A DNA stretch of 39,128 bases from an uncultured Pelagibacteraceae bacterium (GCA_905182145.1 CAJJAN010000040.1:1-39128); one strand, 5' to 3'. Positions 19,162 through 29,002 are shown, counted from the first letter of the stretch. Notes: generated by a model from the sequence alone, not told the origin. Translations and numbers: made by a program.

Positions 19162-19789
19162 AATAATTACAATTGATGGACCTGCGGGCGTAGGTAAAGG
19201 TACCATCTGTAAACTACTCAGTAAATCTTTGGATGCACCAGTTTTAAATAGCGGAGAAATCTATAGAAGTATTGCTCATGACATAAAAGAAAATCATATT
19301 AATCCTGAGGATGTGGCTAGTGTAATTACTCATGTTAAAAATTATATTTATATAAAAAAATCTTCCAAAAAATTATATAATAAGAGTATAGATCTAATTT
19401 CATCACAGATTTCTAGTATCCCTGAGCTAAGAAAATTAACTGTTAAAATACAGCGCAATTTTACTAAATTAAATAGCTGTGCTTCCAAACTGCTAATTGC
19501 AGAAGGAAGAGACATGGGAACAGTGATTTTTCCAAAAGCAGAAATAAAAATATTTTTATGGGCAAGGGCAGAAATAAGAGCTCAAAGAAGGTATTTGCAG
19601 GTTAAAAAAGTCAGAAAAAGTAACAAATTTGATGAAATTTTAAAAGAAATCGAGATTCGAGATATGAGAGATATGACTAGAAAAGCAGCTCCATTACAAC
19701 CTGCTGAAGATTCTTACTTGATTGATAACTCAAATTTAGATATAGAACAGTGCTTCAATAAAATATTGAAGATAATTAAAAAAAATTAA
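19154..19789 (+). CDS. cmk: (d)CMP kinase
   Basis: ITIDGPAGVGKGTICKLL, AEGRDMGTVIFPKAEIKIFLWA; located between aroA and rpsA. Confidence 0.93.
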   Translation: MHKIITIDGPAGVGKGTICKLLSKSLDAPVLNSGEIYRSIAHDIKENHINPEDVASVITHVKNYIYIKKSSKKLYNKSIDLISSQISSIPELRKLTVKIQRNFTKLNSCASKLLIAEGRDMGTVIFPKAEIKIFLWARAEIRAQRRYLQVKKVRKSNKFDEILKEIEIRDMRDMTRKAAPLQPAEDSYLIDNSNLDIEQCFNKILKIIKKN

Positions 19790-19800
19790 AACAACAATAA

Positions 19801-21510
19801 ATGAACGAATTAACAAACCCTGAACAAGCTTCTAACGAATTTGAGAAGCTATTAGCCGAATCCCAACTCAATTCCGAATTAAAAGAAGGTACAATAATAA
19901 AAGGTACTATATCTGAATTAGATGATGACGCTGTAACTGTTGACATAGGTGCAAAAGTTGAAGGTAGAATAGCTAAAAGAGAATTCATTTTTTCAAAAGA
20001 TAAAAAAGAACTAGAAATTGGTGATGTAATTGATGTTTATTTAGAAAAAATTGAGAACCATTATGGTGATTGTATTTTAAGTAGATCAAAGGCAAAAAAT
20101 AAAGAAATTTGGGCAGAAATAGAAAAATCATTTAATGCCGGAGAACTTGTTGATGGTGTCATCACTGGTAAGGTTAAAGGTGGTCTTTCAGCGGAAATTG
20201 GAATTACAGCCTTCCTTCCTGGAAGTCAAATAGACACACGACCATTAAGAGATGTAAGTCATCTCTTGGATGTTCCACAAAAATTTAAAGTGCTTAAAAT
20301 GGATGCGAAGCGTAACAATATCGTTGTGAGTCGTAGGGCCGTATTAGAAGAAACTCATAAAGAACTAAGAGAAGAAAGATTTTCTCAATTAGCTTTGGGT
20401 GACGTAGTTGAAGGCAGAGTTAAAGCTATTACTGATTACGGTGCGTTTGTAGACCTTGGTGGTTACGATTCATTATTACATAGTTCGGACATTACATATC
20501 GTAGAATAGGACATCCATCAGAAATTCTGAAGATCGATCAAATTGTAAAAGTAAAAATTATTAAAGTTGACCCTGAAAAAAACCGTGTATCATGTGGATT
20601 AAAACAACTCGAAGAAGATCCTTGGACTAAGATAGAAGGCAAATTTAATATTGGTGATAAATTACAAGGTACATGCACTAATGTCACCGACTACGGAATT
20701 TTTATCGAAGTAGACAATGGAATTGAAGGATTGGCTCACCGAGATATGCTGACTTGGTCATCTAAGAAAAATTCTCAGCCTGGTAACTTATACGCCAGAT
20801 CTCAATCAGTAGAATGTATTGTTCTAGAAGTTGATTACGTTAAGAAAAGATTAAGTCTTGGTGTTAAACAGTTAACAGCTAATCCATTTGAAAAATATAA
20901 TGAGCTTAATCCAATTGGCACTATCGTAGATACAGAAATTAAAGCTATTAAAGATAATATTATATTCTGTAGTCTTGAAGAGGATATTGATGGAGCTATT
21001 TTCAGTCAGAACATATCATGGGATTCACATGAAGATTCAAAAGATCAAATGCAAAAATTTAATGTAGGTGATAAAATAAAAGCTAAAATCATTGAAAATA
21101 AAAATGATAAGATTGCATTGTCTATAAGAGAAGTAGATGGAAACCCGTTTGATGAAATAAAAGATAAATCAGTAGGTGATACTGTTACATGTACAGTTTC
21201 TGAAGTTACTGACTATGGTGTTAAAGTCATGGTTGGTGCAAATGGTCCTAAAGTTGTTATTAAAAAGAATGACCTTGCTCTTAGAAAGCCTGATGCTAGA
21301 CCAGAAAGATGGGCAAGAAATGACAAGTTAGATGCAATGATATCACAGATTGATGTTCAAAATTTCAAGGTTTCATTGTCAATTAAGGCCCTTGAGGAAG
21401 CAACAGAAAAAGAAGCAATAAGTAAATATGGAGCTAAGGATTCTGGTGCATCTCTAGGAGATATTCTTGGTAAAGCTATAAGTGATAAAAAAACTGAATC
21501 TGAAGAATAA
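19801..21510 (+). CDS. rpsA: 30S ribosomal protein S1
   Basis: Six S1-type repeats (e.g. VEGRVKAITDYGAFVDLGGYDSLLHSSDITYRRIGHPSE); aroA-cmk-rpsA-ihfB synteny. Confidence 0.97.
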   Translation: MNELTNPEQASNEFEKLLAESQLNSELKEGTIIKGTISELDDDAVTVDIGAKVEGRIAKREFIFSKDKKELEIGDVIDVYLEKIENHYGDCILSRSKAKNKEIWAEIEKSFNAGELVDGVITGKVKGGLSAEIGITAFLPGSQIDTRPLRDVSHLLDVPQKFKVLKMDAKRNNIVVSRRAVLEETHKELREERFSQLALGDVVEGRVKAITDYGAFVDLGGYDSLLHSSDITYRRIGHPSEILKIDQIVKVKIIKVDPEKNRVSCGLKQLEEDPWTKIEGKFNIGDKLQGTCTNVTDYGIFIEVDNGIEGLAHRDMLTWSSKKNSQPGNLYARSQSVECIVLEVDYVKKRLSLGVKQLTANPFEKYNELNPIGTIVDTEIKAIKDNIIFCSLEEDIDGAIFSQNISWDSHEDSKDQMQKFNVGDKIKAKIIENKNDKIALSIREVDGNPFDEIKDKSVGDTVTCTVSEVTDYGVKVMVGANGPKVVIKKNDLALRKPDARPERWARNDKLDAMISQIDVQNFKVSLSIKALEEATEKEAISKYGAKDSGASLGDILGKAISDKKTESEE

Positions 21511-21529
21511 TACTCATCTTAATCAATAG

Positions 21530-21557
21530 TTTACAAAAGATTAGTTAGCTCTATAAT
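21530..21557 (+). promoter_or_regulatory. Candidate sigma70 promoter for ihfB (TTTACA-N16-TATAAT)
   Basis: TTTACA at 21530-21535, 16-nt spacer, perfect TATAAT at 21552-21557; ATG of ihfB at 21564. Confidence 0.55.
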
Positions 21558-21563
21558 TAAACC

Positions 21564-21902
21564 ATGAGCTTAATTAAAAGTCAGTTAATTCAAAATATAA
21601 CAGATCAAAATCCACACCTATATATCAAAGATGTAGAGAGAATCATTAATACAATTTTTTCTGAAATTACCAAATCTTTAGCTGACGGCAGAAGAGTCGA
21701 GCTCAGAGGTTTTGGTGCATTCTCAGTTCAAAAAAGGAAAGAAAGAGTTGGAAGAAATCCAAGAACAGGCGACGCGGTAAAAGTTTCTGAAAAACATATT
21801 CCTAGATTTAAATCTGGAAAAGAACTCAGAATTAAGCTTAATTCTGCAAATAAAATCGATAATTCTTTATCCTCAAATACTGACATGGATTCAGAGCTTT
21901 AA
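21564..21902 (+). CDS. ihfB: Integration host factor subunit beta
   Basis: [46 protein letters not shown]. Confidence 0.93.
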   Translation: MSLIKSQLIQNITDQNPHLYIKDVERIINTIFSEITKSLADGRRVELRGFGAFSVQKRKERVGRNPRTGDAVKVSEKHIPRFKSGKELRIKLNSANKIDNSLSSNTDMDSEL

Positions 21903-21916
21903 AAAAAACAAAAAAA

Positions 21917-22606
21917 TTGACCAATAATCCAATCTACTGCGCTATAGATACAAGTGATACCGAGCAAGCAATTGCTTTGATAGAAAAAATTAGACCTTTT
22001 ATTGGAGGTGTAAAACTTGGACTTGAATTTTATACTCACTGTGGAATTGAGGGAATAAATAAAATCAAAGAACTCGGTTTACCCATGTTTATAGACCTTA
22101 AATTATTTGATATTCCTAATACAACTAAATCTGCACTTCAGGGAATACTAGCATCAGAACCAGAATTAACCACTCTACATATTTCCGGTGGATCAGAAAT
22201 GCTTAGAGATTGTGTTGATATTAGAGACTCAAATAAAAGCAAAACAAAATTAATCGGCGTAACTGTTTTAACAAGTTTTGATGAAAATGGAATAAAGGAA
22301 GTTGGGTTAAATAGCTCACTAAGTGATCAAGTCATTAAACTTGCAAGATTAGCTGTAGCAAATAAATTAGACGGAATTGTCTGTTCTCCACACGAAATTA
22401 AAATAATAAGATCAGAAATTAATGATAGTTTAAAGTTGATTGTTCCAGGCATAAGAAATAACGAAGATAATTCTAATGATCAAAAAAGAACTATGAGTGC
22501 TAAAGAGGCAGTTGAAGCTGGCGCAGACATTTTAGTTATAGGCAGACCAATCACTAAAGCCTTAGATCCAGCTAAAGCAGCACAAAAAATATTTCAATCA
22601 CTATAA
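21917..22606 (+). CDS. pyrF: Orotidine 5'-phosphate decarboxylase (TTG start)
   Basis: FIDLKLFDIPNT (DxKxxD), IVCSPHEI, IVPGIR, GADILVIGRPIT. Confidence 0.95.
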   Translation: MTNNPIYCAIDTSDTEQAIALIEKIRPFIGGVKLGLEFYTHCGIEGINKIKELGLPMFIDLKLFDIPNTTKSALQGILASEPELTTLHISGGSEMLRDCVDIRDSNKSKTKLIGVTVLTSFDENGIKEVGLNSSLSDQVIKLARLAVANKLDGIVCSPHEIKIIRSEINDSLKLIVPGIRNNEDNSNDQKRTMSAKEAVEAGADILVIGRPITKALDPAKAAQKIFQSL

Positions 22607-23244
22607 TGAAACCTAATAAAATTAAAATCTGTGGAATTACAGATTTATCTATCGCTAATTTTTGTATAGATAATGATGCTGATTATCTTGGTTTTGTCTC
22701 ATATGAACACTCTCCTAGAAACATATCCTTACATGACAGTAAAGATATTATCTCTAAATTATCTAAACCAATCGACACGGTTGCTGTGACTGTGAATGCA
22801 AATATCAATGATATTAAGGAAATAGAAGATTCTGGATTTAATTATATTCAGCTTCATGGATCTGAAGATCTTAGTTACTTAGGTGCAATCAAAAAAAATA
22901 CACAATTAAAAATTATAAAGGCTTTTGGTATTTCTACTCAAGCTGATTTTAATAATGTTAATGATTATAGCGATTTGTGCGATTATTTCTTGCTTGATGC
23001 AAAACCTGAAGAGACAGAAATGCCGGGTGGTAATGCAAAAAAATTTGATTGGAGCCTATTAGGTGGCCAAAACCTTAAAAAAGAATTCTTTTTATCTGGT
23101 GGGCTAAATATAGACAACCTTGAAATAGCCCTAAAAAACAATATTACATCATTTTTTGACGTATCCTCTAGCGTTGAAAGCAGTCCTGGAGTAAAAGATA
23201 AAGTCAAAATAAGTGATTTTATCAACAAGGTTAAGACTAAATGA
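22606..23244 (+). CDS. trpF: Phosphoribosylanthranilate isomerase
   Basis: IKICGIT, LGFVSYEHSPRNI, IQLHGSED, LLDAKPE, LSGGLN, DVSSSVESSPGVKD. Confidence 0.92.
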   Translation: MKPNKIKICGITDLSIANFCIDNDADYLGFVSYEHSPRNISLHDSKDIISKLSKPIDTVAVTVNANINDIKEIEDSGFNYIQLHGSEDLSYLGAIKKNTQLKIIKAFGISTQADFNNVNDYSDLCDYFLLDAKPEETEMPGGNAKKFDWSLLGGQNLKKEFFLSGGLNIDNLEIALKNNITSFFDVSSSVESSPGVKDKVKISDFINKVKTK

Positions 23245-24452
23245 CTACTGAAGAAATAAAAAATTCATTAAGAAGTGGGCCAAACGAAAAGGGTTACTAT
23301 GGTGATTTTGGTGGAAGATATGCTCCTGAAATATTAATGCCGAATCTAATAGAGCTAGAAGAAGCTTTTGATGCAGCAATTAATGATAAAAAATTTATTG
23401 ATGAATTTGAATACTATCTTAAAGAGTATGTTGGTCGACCAAATCCACTTTATTATGCCGAACAATTAACTAAGAAAATTGGTGGTGCAAAAATTTACTT
23501 AAAATCTGACCACTTAAATCATTTAGGTGCACATAAAATAAATAACTCGCTATTCCAAATACTTTTAGCAAAGTATATGGGTAAAACAAAAATCTACTGT
23601 GAAACTGGAGCTGGTGCACATCTAATTGCGACAGCTGCTTGTGGAGCAAGATTTAATTTACCTGTAATCGGATACATGGGTAAAGATGATATATTTCTTC
23701 AATCAACCAATGTTTTAAAGGCAAAATTATTTGGTGCTGAAGTTGTTGAGTGTGTCGATGGTACAGGAGAAAAAGGGGTTCTCAAAGATGCCTGCACGTC
23801 TGTACTTAAGGCATGGTCGAGTGATCCAGAGGCATTTTATTGTTGTGGTTCTGCTATTGGACCTCACCCTTTTCCAAAAATTGTACAGTTCGCACAATCA
23901 ATAATTGGAAAAGAGATTAAAAAACAAATTTTAGAAAAAGAAAATAGACTGCCTGATGCAATAGTTGCGTGCATTGGAGGTGGTTCTAATTTAATTGGAT
24001 CAATTCACGAATTTTTAGATGATCATGAAGTTGCTTTATATGGTGTAGAAGCAGAGCATAGTTCTGCACTAACCAATGGCTCAGTAGGAATCATGCAAGG
24101 CTTTAAATCCTTTATGCTTCAATCAGATGATGGTTCTGCAACGTTAGATACTAAAAGCTTAGCTTCAGGCATTAACTTTTATTCATGTGGACCAGAGCAT
24201 TCATATCTTAAAAGTATAGGCAGGGTAAATTACACTTATGCAACTGATGAAGAGGCCTTTGATGCATTTCAGCTACTTTGTAAATCAGAAGGCATTTTGC
24301 CAGCATTTGAGCCAAGTTTTGCCATAGCACAGGCAATAAAGTTAGCTAAAGACATGAGTAAAGATAAGATTGTTGTAATTAATATATGTGGTCGAGGTGA
24401 TAAGGATATTGATACTGCTGAAAGAATGTTAGGTGATAAACTTGGAAAATAG
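23241..24452 (+). CDS. trpB: Tryptophan synthase beta chain (divergent at several conserved motifs)
   Basis: YGDFGGRYAPEILMPNLIELEEAF, GAHKINNSL, GGGSNLIG, GRGDKDIDTAE; trpF-trpB-trpA order. Confidence 0.9.
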   Translation: MTTEEIKNSLRSGPNEKGYYGDFGGRYAPEILMPNLIELEEAFDAAINDKKFIDEFEYYLKEYVGRPNPLYYAEQLTKKIGGAKIYLKSDHLNHLGAHKINNSLFQILLAKYMGKTKIYCETGAGAHLIATAACGARFNLPVIGYMGKDDIFLQSTNVLKAKLFGAEVVECVDGTGEKGVLKDACTSVLKAWSSDPEAFYCCGSAIGPHPFPKIVQFAQSIIGKEIKKQILEKENRLPDAIVACIGGGSNLIGSIHEFLDDHEVALYGVEAEHSSALTNGSVGIMQGFKSFMLQSDDGSATLDTKSLASGINFYSCGPEHSYLKSIGRVNYTYATDEEAFDAFQLLCKSEGILPAFEPSFAIAQAIKLAKDMSKDKIVVINICGRGDKDIDTAERMLGDKLGK

Positions 24453-25263
24453 AATAAGTAACATTTTTAAAAACTTAAAATTAGAAAATAAAAAAGCTTT
24501 CATAAGTTTTACTACAGCTGGTTTTCCAAATGAAGATACTAGTCTCGAGATAATGAAATCGATAGCAGATTCAGGTGCGCACATTCATGAGATATCTTTT
24601 CCACATGCTGAAGCACAGGCTGATGGTCCAATTATTCAACTAGCAAATATTGAGAGCATCAAAAATGGAATTAATTTTGATAAGGTTATTGGCATTGCAA
24701 AAGAAATGAGGGCATATAATCAAGAGATTGGCTTGGTCATGATGGGCTATCTAAATAATATTTTTATATATGGTATAGAAAAATTTGCTAAAGAAGTTAG
24801 TGGTATTATAGATGCTGTTATATGCGTCGACTTACCAGCTGATGTTGTAGAAGAAGCTCAGCTCAAAAAAGCTTTAAAAAATGAAAATATAGCTCTAATA
24901 AAACTAATCACTCCAACAACTTCTGATGAGAGAATCAAAACATTAGTAGAAGATGCAGAAGGTTTTATTTATAGCGTAAATGTTGCAGGTATTACTGGTG
25001 TTAAGTCTGCAGAAATAGATAAAGTTAATTCACAAATTTTAAGAATTAAGAAATATACAGATCTGCCTGTAGTCTCTGGATTTGGAATTAAGACAGTCGA
25101 AGATGTAAAGAACTTCTCTCAATCAAATGCTGATGGTGTGGTTATTGGCTCAGCTATTGTTGAAAAAATTCAAGAAGTTTCAAAAAAAGATACTGATAAA
25201 AAAAATATTGCTAAATTTGTAGAAGACTTTTGTTCTGAATTGATTGAGAATCTAAACTCATGA
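24433..25263 (+). CDS. trpA: Tryptophan synthase alpha chain (start could be GTG 24433 or TTG 24442)
   Basis: AFISFTTAGFP, ADGPIIQ, VMMGYLN, VDLPAD, GITGVK, VSGFGI, VVIGSAIV. Confidence 0.92.
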   Translation: MINLENRISNIFKNLKLENKKAFISFTTAGFPNEDTSLEIMKSIADSGAHIHEISFPHAEAQADGPIIQLANIESIKNGINFDKVIGIAKEMRAYNQEIGLVMMGYLNNIFIYGIEKFAKEVSGIIDAVICVDLPADVVEEAQLKKALKNENIALIKLITPTTSDERIKTLVEDAEGFIYSVNVAGITGVKSAEIDKVNSQILRIKKYTDLPVVSGFGIKTVEDVKNFSQSNADGVVIGSAIVEKIQEVSKKDTDKKNIAKFVEDFCSELIENLNS

Positions 25264-26120
25264 ATTGGATAACAAAATTAGCACCAAAAATAAAATCTAT
25301 TTTAGGTGGTAAAAAAAGCTTAAAAGTTGCTGATAACTCTTGGGTCAAATGTTCTCAATGTCAAACTATGCTGTACTCTGATGATTTGGAAAAAAATTAT
25401 TATGTGTGCCCAAATTGTGATTTGCATTTGTATATTCATCCTAGAACCAGAATGAAAAATCTATTTGATGAAGGTATTTATGAGGAAATACCTTACCCAA
25501 CTGTCCAGCTAGATCCGCTAAATTTCAAAGATACAAATTCCTATAAAGAAAAATTTAAAGAAGCACAGGCTAAAACTGAAATGCAGGATGCTTTTCTTAT
25601 TGGTTATGGAAAGATGAAAGGTATTTCAACAACTGTTGTTGCAATGAACTTTAAATTTATGGGTGGAAGTTTGTCTTCCGCTGGTGCTGAAGCAATGGTT
25701 AAGGCAGCTGAACATGCCATTTCTTATAATACTCCTTTCATTATGATCACATCAAGTGGAGGTGCTAGAATGCAAGAAAATCAGCTAAGCCTTCAAGCGT
25801 TACCAAAAACTACTATAGCAGTTCAAATGGTAAAAGATGCTAAGTTGCCATATATTGTTATTCTTACCGACCCTACTTCAGGTGGAGTTACCGCTTCATT
25901 TGCTATGCTAGGTGATGTAACTATCGCCGAACCAAAAGCTTTAATCTGTTTTGCAGGCCCACGAGTAATTGCTAATACTGTTGGAGAGACTTTACCAGAT
26001 GGTTTTCAACGTTCTGAATTTTTACTTGATCATGGTTTTATTGACCAAATTATTCATCGAAAAGACCTTAAAGATAAGCTAGTAAACTTATTATCTTTAT
26101 TATTAAAACGAGTAGCTTAA
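25260..26120 (+). CDS. accD: Acetyl-CoA carboxylase carboxyltransferase subunit beta
   Basis: Zn ribbon CSQCQTMLYSDDLEKNYYVCPNC; FMGGSLSSAGAEAMVKAAEHA; SSGGARMQE; LTDPTSGGVTASFAMLGD. Confidence 0.97.
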   Translation: MNWITKLAPKIKSILGGKKSLKVADNSWVKCSQCQTMLYSDDLEKNYYVCPNCDLHLYIHPRTRMKNLFDEGIYEEIPYPTVQLDPLNFKDTNSYKEKFKEAQAKTEMQDAFLIGYGKMKGISTTVVAMNFKFMGGSLSSAGAEAMVKAAEHAISYNTPFIMITSSGGARMQENQLSLQALPKTTIAVQMVKDAKLPYIVILTDPTSGGVTASFAMLGDVTIAEPKALICFAGPRVIANTVGETLPDGFQRSEFLLDHGFIDQIIHRKDLKDKLVNLLSLLLKRVA

Positions 26121-27410
26121 TTGAATATTACAGACTTGCAGATTGAGGAGCAACTCAATCAACTCTTAGAGCTTCATCCAAAGCGAATTGATTTATCATT
26201 AGATCGAATTCAGTCACTCTTAGCTAAACTCGAAAATCCTCAAGATAAAATTAAGAATATTATTCATATCGCTGGTACTAACGGTAAATTCTCTACATTA
26301 AAATTTATTCAAGTTATTCTTCAAGCCATGAATAAGGTGACTAATGCATACATCTCACCACACTTAGTCAGATTTAATGAACGATTTGAATTAGGAACTA
26401 ATACCATTAGCAATGAAGCTTTATCATCACTGTTAAATGAAGTTAAAAATATTAATAATGACAAGCCTATAACTTTTTTTGAAATTACCTCTGCATGCTT
26501 TTTTTTAGCTGCAGCTAGAAATATAGCTGATTACACATTACTCGAAGTTGGTCTAGGTGGTAGGCTTGATAGTTCTAATGTAATGTTGCCAAAAATATCA
26601 GTTATATCTTCAATTTCTAACGATCATCATGACTTTCTTGGCGACACCATCGAAAAAATTGCATTCGAAAAAGCTGGTATTATAAAGCCAAGTATTCCAG
26701 TCATTATTGGTCGACAGCCATTTGGAGAAGCCTTAGAAGTTTTAATTGAGCAAGCTAACCAACGTAATGCGCCTACATTTATCTATAAACAAGATTGGAA
26801 TATAGAATTAAAAAATAATAAAATTTGTTATTCTGATAATAATAATGAAATAATTTTAGAACCATTAAATATTCATGGTGATTTTCAACTATACAATTTA
26901 GGTTTAGCTATAGCATCTGTTATCCAAACTGAAGCTACAAATGTAGATACTGCTTTGAAAAAAAACTGCCATCTTGATCTTGTTTTGCCTGGTAGAGTAC
27001 AGCAAATAAAGAATGGTAAATATTTAGATATGTTATCAGCTGATAATGAATTATTTTTAGATGGTTCACACAATACAGATGCAGCTTTTCAACTCAATAA
27101 AACACTACAAAATTTAACAAATAAGAAGGACTTAATTATTGTTTTAGGAATGATCAATACAAAAGATCCTAAGAGCTACATTGAGCAGTTTGAAGATATT
27201 AAGGAGATTAAAACTATAACAATACCTAATGAAGAGAGTGCAATACCTGCAGCCACTCTTAGCACTAAATTAAAAGATATAGGTATTAGTGTGTCACCAG
27301 CAGATAATTTAGAGACAGCAATACAATCTATTAGCAAGGATCACCCTACTGCCCGCGTTCTAATCTGCGGATCATTATATCTAGCTGGACAAGTACTTAA
27401 AACTAATTAG
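26121..27410 (+). CDS. folC: Bifunctional folylpolyglutamate/dihydrofolate synthase (TTG start)
   Basis: IIHIAGTNGKFSTLKFIQ, YISPHLVRFNERF, LLEVGLGGRLDSSNV, ISNDHHDFLGDTIEKIAFEKAGI, LDGSHNTDA. Confidence 0.93.
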   Translation: MNITDLQIEEQLNQLLELHPKRIDLSLDRIQSLLAKLENPQDKIKNIIHIAGTNGKFSTLKFIQVILQAMNKVTNAYISPHLVRFNERFELGTNTISNEALSSLLNEVKNINNDKPITFFEITSACFFLAAARNIADYTLLEVGLGGRLDSSNVMLPKISVISSISNDHHDFLGDTIEKIAFEKAGIIKPSIPVIIGRQPFGEALEVLIEQANQRNAPTFIYKQDWNIELKNNKICYSDNNNEIILEPLNIHGDFQLYNLGLAIASVIQTEATNVDTALKKNCHLDLVLPGRVQQIKNGKYLDMLSADNELFLDGSHNTDAAFQLNKTLQNLTNKKDLIIVLGMINTKDPKSYIEQFEDIKEIKTITIPNEESAIPAATLSTKLKDIGISVSPADNLETAIQSISKDHPTARVLICGSLYLAGQVLKTN

Positions 27411-27730
27411 GCGATTGAATCTTTAATCCATTCAACGATTGCAGATTTTGAAACTGCACCAACTTTTGTTGCTTTAGCCTCACCACCTTGAAATACTAGC
27501 ATTGTAGGAATGCCACGCACACCAAACTTAGTCGGTGTTACTGGATTTTCATCGATGTTAACTTTAGCTACAATAATGTCATCTTTCATCTCATCAGAGA
27601 TTTCTTCTAAAGATGGTCCTATTTGCTTACAAGGTCCGCACCATGGAGCCCAGAAATCTAGAACGACAGGTTTGTCAGAATTAAGAACATCTTGTTCAAA
27701 TGTTGCGTCAGTAATATTAATTGTAGCCAT
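27407..27730 (-). CDS. trxA: Thioredoxin
   Basis: VVLDFWAPWCGPCKQIGPSLEEI, KVNIDENPVTPTKFGVRGIPTMLVF. Confidence 0.96.
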   Translation of the reverse strand: MATINITDATFEQDVLNSDKPVVLDFWAPWCGPCKQIGPSLEEISDEMKDDIIVAKVNIDENPVTPTKFGVRGIPTMLVFQGGEAKATKVGAVSKSAIVEWIKDSIA

Positions 27731-27756
27731 AATTTTATCCTCTTAAAGTTAATTGT

Positions 27757-27784
27757 AATGTAGGTATTAATACGACCAAGTCAA
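27757..27784 (-). promoter_or_regulatory. Candidate promoter for trxA (TTGACT-N16-TACATT)
   Basis: On the minus strand TTGACT (27784-27779), 16-nt spacer, TACATT (27762-27757), then AAGAGG Shine-Dalgarno upstream of ATG at 27730. Confidence 0.4.
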
Positions 27785-27835
27785 GTCCTAAGGGTATTAA
27801 AAATAATACTAAGTTATTGAATTAACTATATATTT

Positions 27836-29002
27836 TTAATCTTTTTTCCTTTTAATTATATCTAATTTGTAAAGATTATCTTGAGGTTCGGAAACTTGAT
27901 CTAGGCCAGATTCAGAGAGTTTTTCAGAGTTTTCTAAAGTTGTTTCAATATCTGGATTTTTATAGCCTTTATCTTTTACTTTCTGCAGCGCATTAATAAG
28001 GGTCTTCGAAAAAGAGCTATTAATTTTCTCTGCTGACTTAACTACTTGATTTATGCTTCTTGAGTGATCAGCAAAGTGACTGAATAAAACTTTTGATGCT
28101 GAAAAGAGTGGATTGATTGTATCCATTAATTCATTAGCTAATTTATTATTTTCTTCCATCGACATTAATTTATCAAACCAGTCTAAATCAATTAAGAAAT
28201 TTCTTGGTCCTGTAATGAGAATATTTTTATTTCTTGCATAATTTTCTAAATCAATTTGCATATATTTAGAACTCTCACGTGCAATCTGAAGATGGTTTTC
28301 ACTTGGTAAAAACATCAGGATAAATTTGAATGAACCCTTAGCTTTGTGATAATTCTTTTTGGATAATTCATCGATATGATCTTTAATTGCTTTTCCAATT
28401 TTAGTTTTAATCAATTTAATAGTTTCATAATCACCTTTTTCTTGTGCATCAAAATATTCATCAAATGGATCTAACGGTGCTTTTGCATCTGCAATTAATT
28501 TGTGTGTTTTAGACAAAATAAATTGTGCATCTGGTATTACTGACATTTCTGGAATTTTGGTATTATAGAAAACATTCTTACCTTCAACAAATTTAGTATT
28601 TTTTACCAACTCCTGCATTAGTAATTCATTGTTCTTACCACGGGTGTTAGCTGAGTATTCAGTTTTAATCTTTGTTTCTTCAAATTTATGCCACATCGTA
28701 TTCATCGCATCAGCTTGTTTTTCATTTAGATTTTTTAAGCCTGCTGCAGCTTCTATCTTAAGCTGCTCAACTCTTCCAACTTCTTTGGTCATATAATCTT
28801 TGACCGGATTAATAACTTCATCAGTTGCAGTAGTTAATTTTTGTTTAAGCTCATCTGAAAAGGATGCGCGCGCATCTGTTTCGGCCTGATGTCTGATTAT
28901 TTTTTCATTTAATGCACGTGTTTTTATAGAGAATACAATCCATGCTCCAACTATTGCTATTACAGCACCTGCTATAAAACTTAATATACTTAAATCACCC
29001 AT
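27836..29002 (-). CDS. rmuC: DNA recombination protein RmuC
   Basis: N-terminal TM anchor, coiled-coil, nuclease-like core VIPDAQFILSKTHKLIADAKAPLDPFDEY...FKFILMFLPSENHL. Confidence 0.82.
   Translation of the reverse strand: MGDLSILSFIAGAVIAIVGAWIVFSIKTRALNEKIIRHQAETDARASFSDELKQKLTTATDEVINPVKDYMTKEVGRVEQLKIEAAAGLKNLNEKQADAMNTMWHKFEETKIKTEYSANTRGKNNELLMQELVKNTKFVEGKNVFYNTKIPEMSVIPDAQFILSKTHKLIADAKAPLDPFDEYFDAQEKGDYETIKLIKTKIGKAIKDHIDELSKKNYHKAKGSFKFILMFLPSENHLQIARESSKYMQIDLENYARNKNILITGPRNFLIDLDWFDKLMSMEENNKLANELMDTINPLFSASKVLFSHFADHSRSINQVVKSAEKINSSFSKTLINALQKVKDKGYKNPDIETTLENSEKLSESGLDQVSEPQDNLYKLDIIKRKKD

Noticed and set aside
22983-23228. ORF on - strand, 81 aa
   Set aside because: Antisense to trpF.
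27792-27812. Small hairpin GTATTA-AAAA-TAATAC downstream of rmuC start region
   Set aside because: Six A/T-rich base pairs with no U-tract; expected by chance in such AT-rich sequence.
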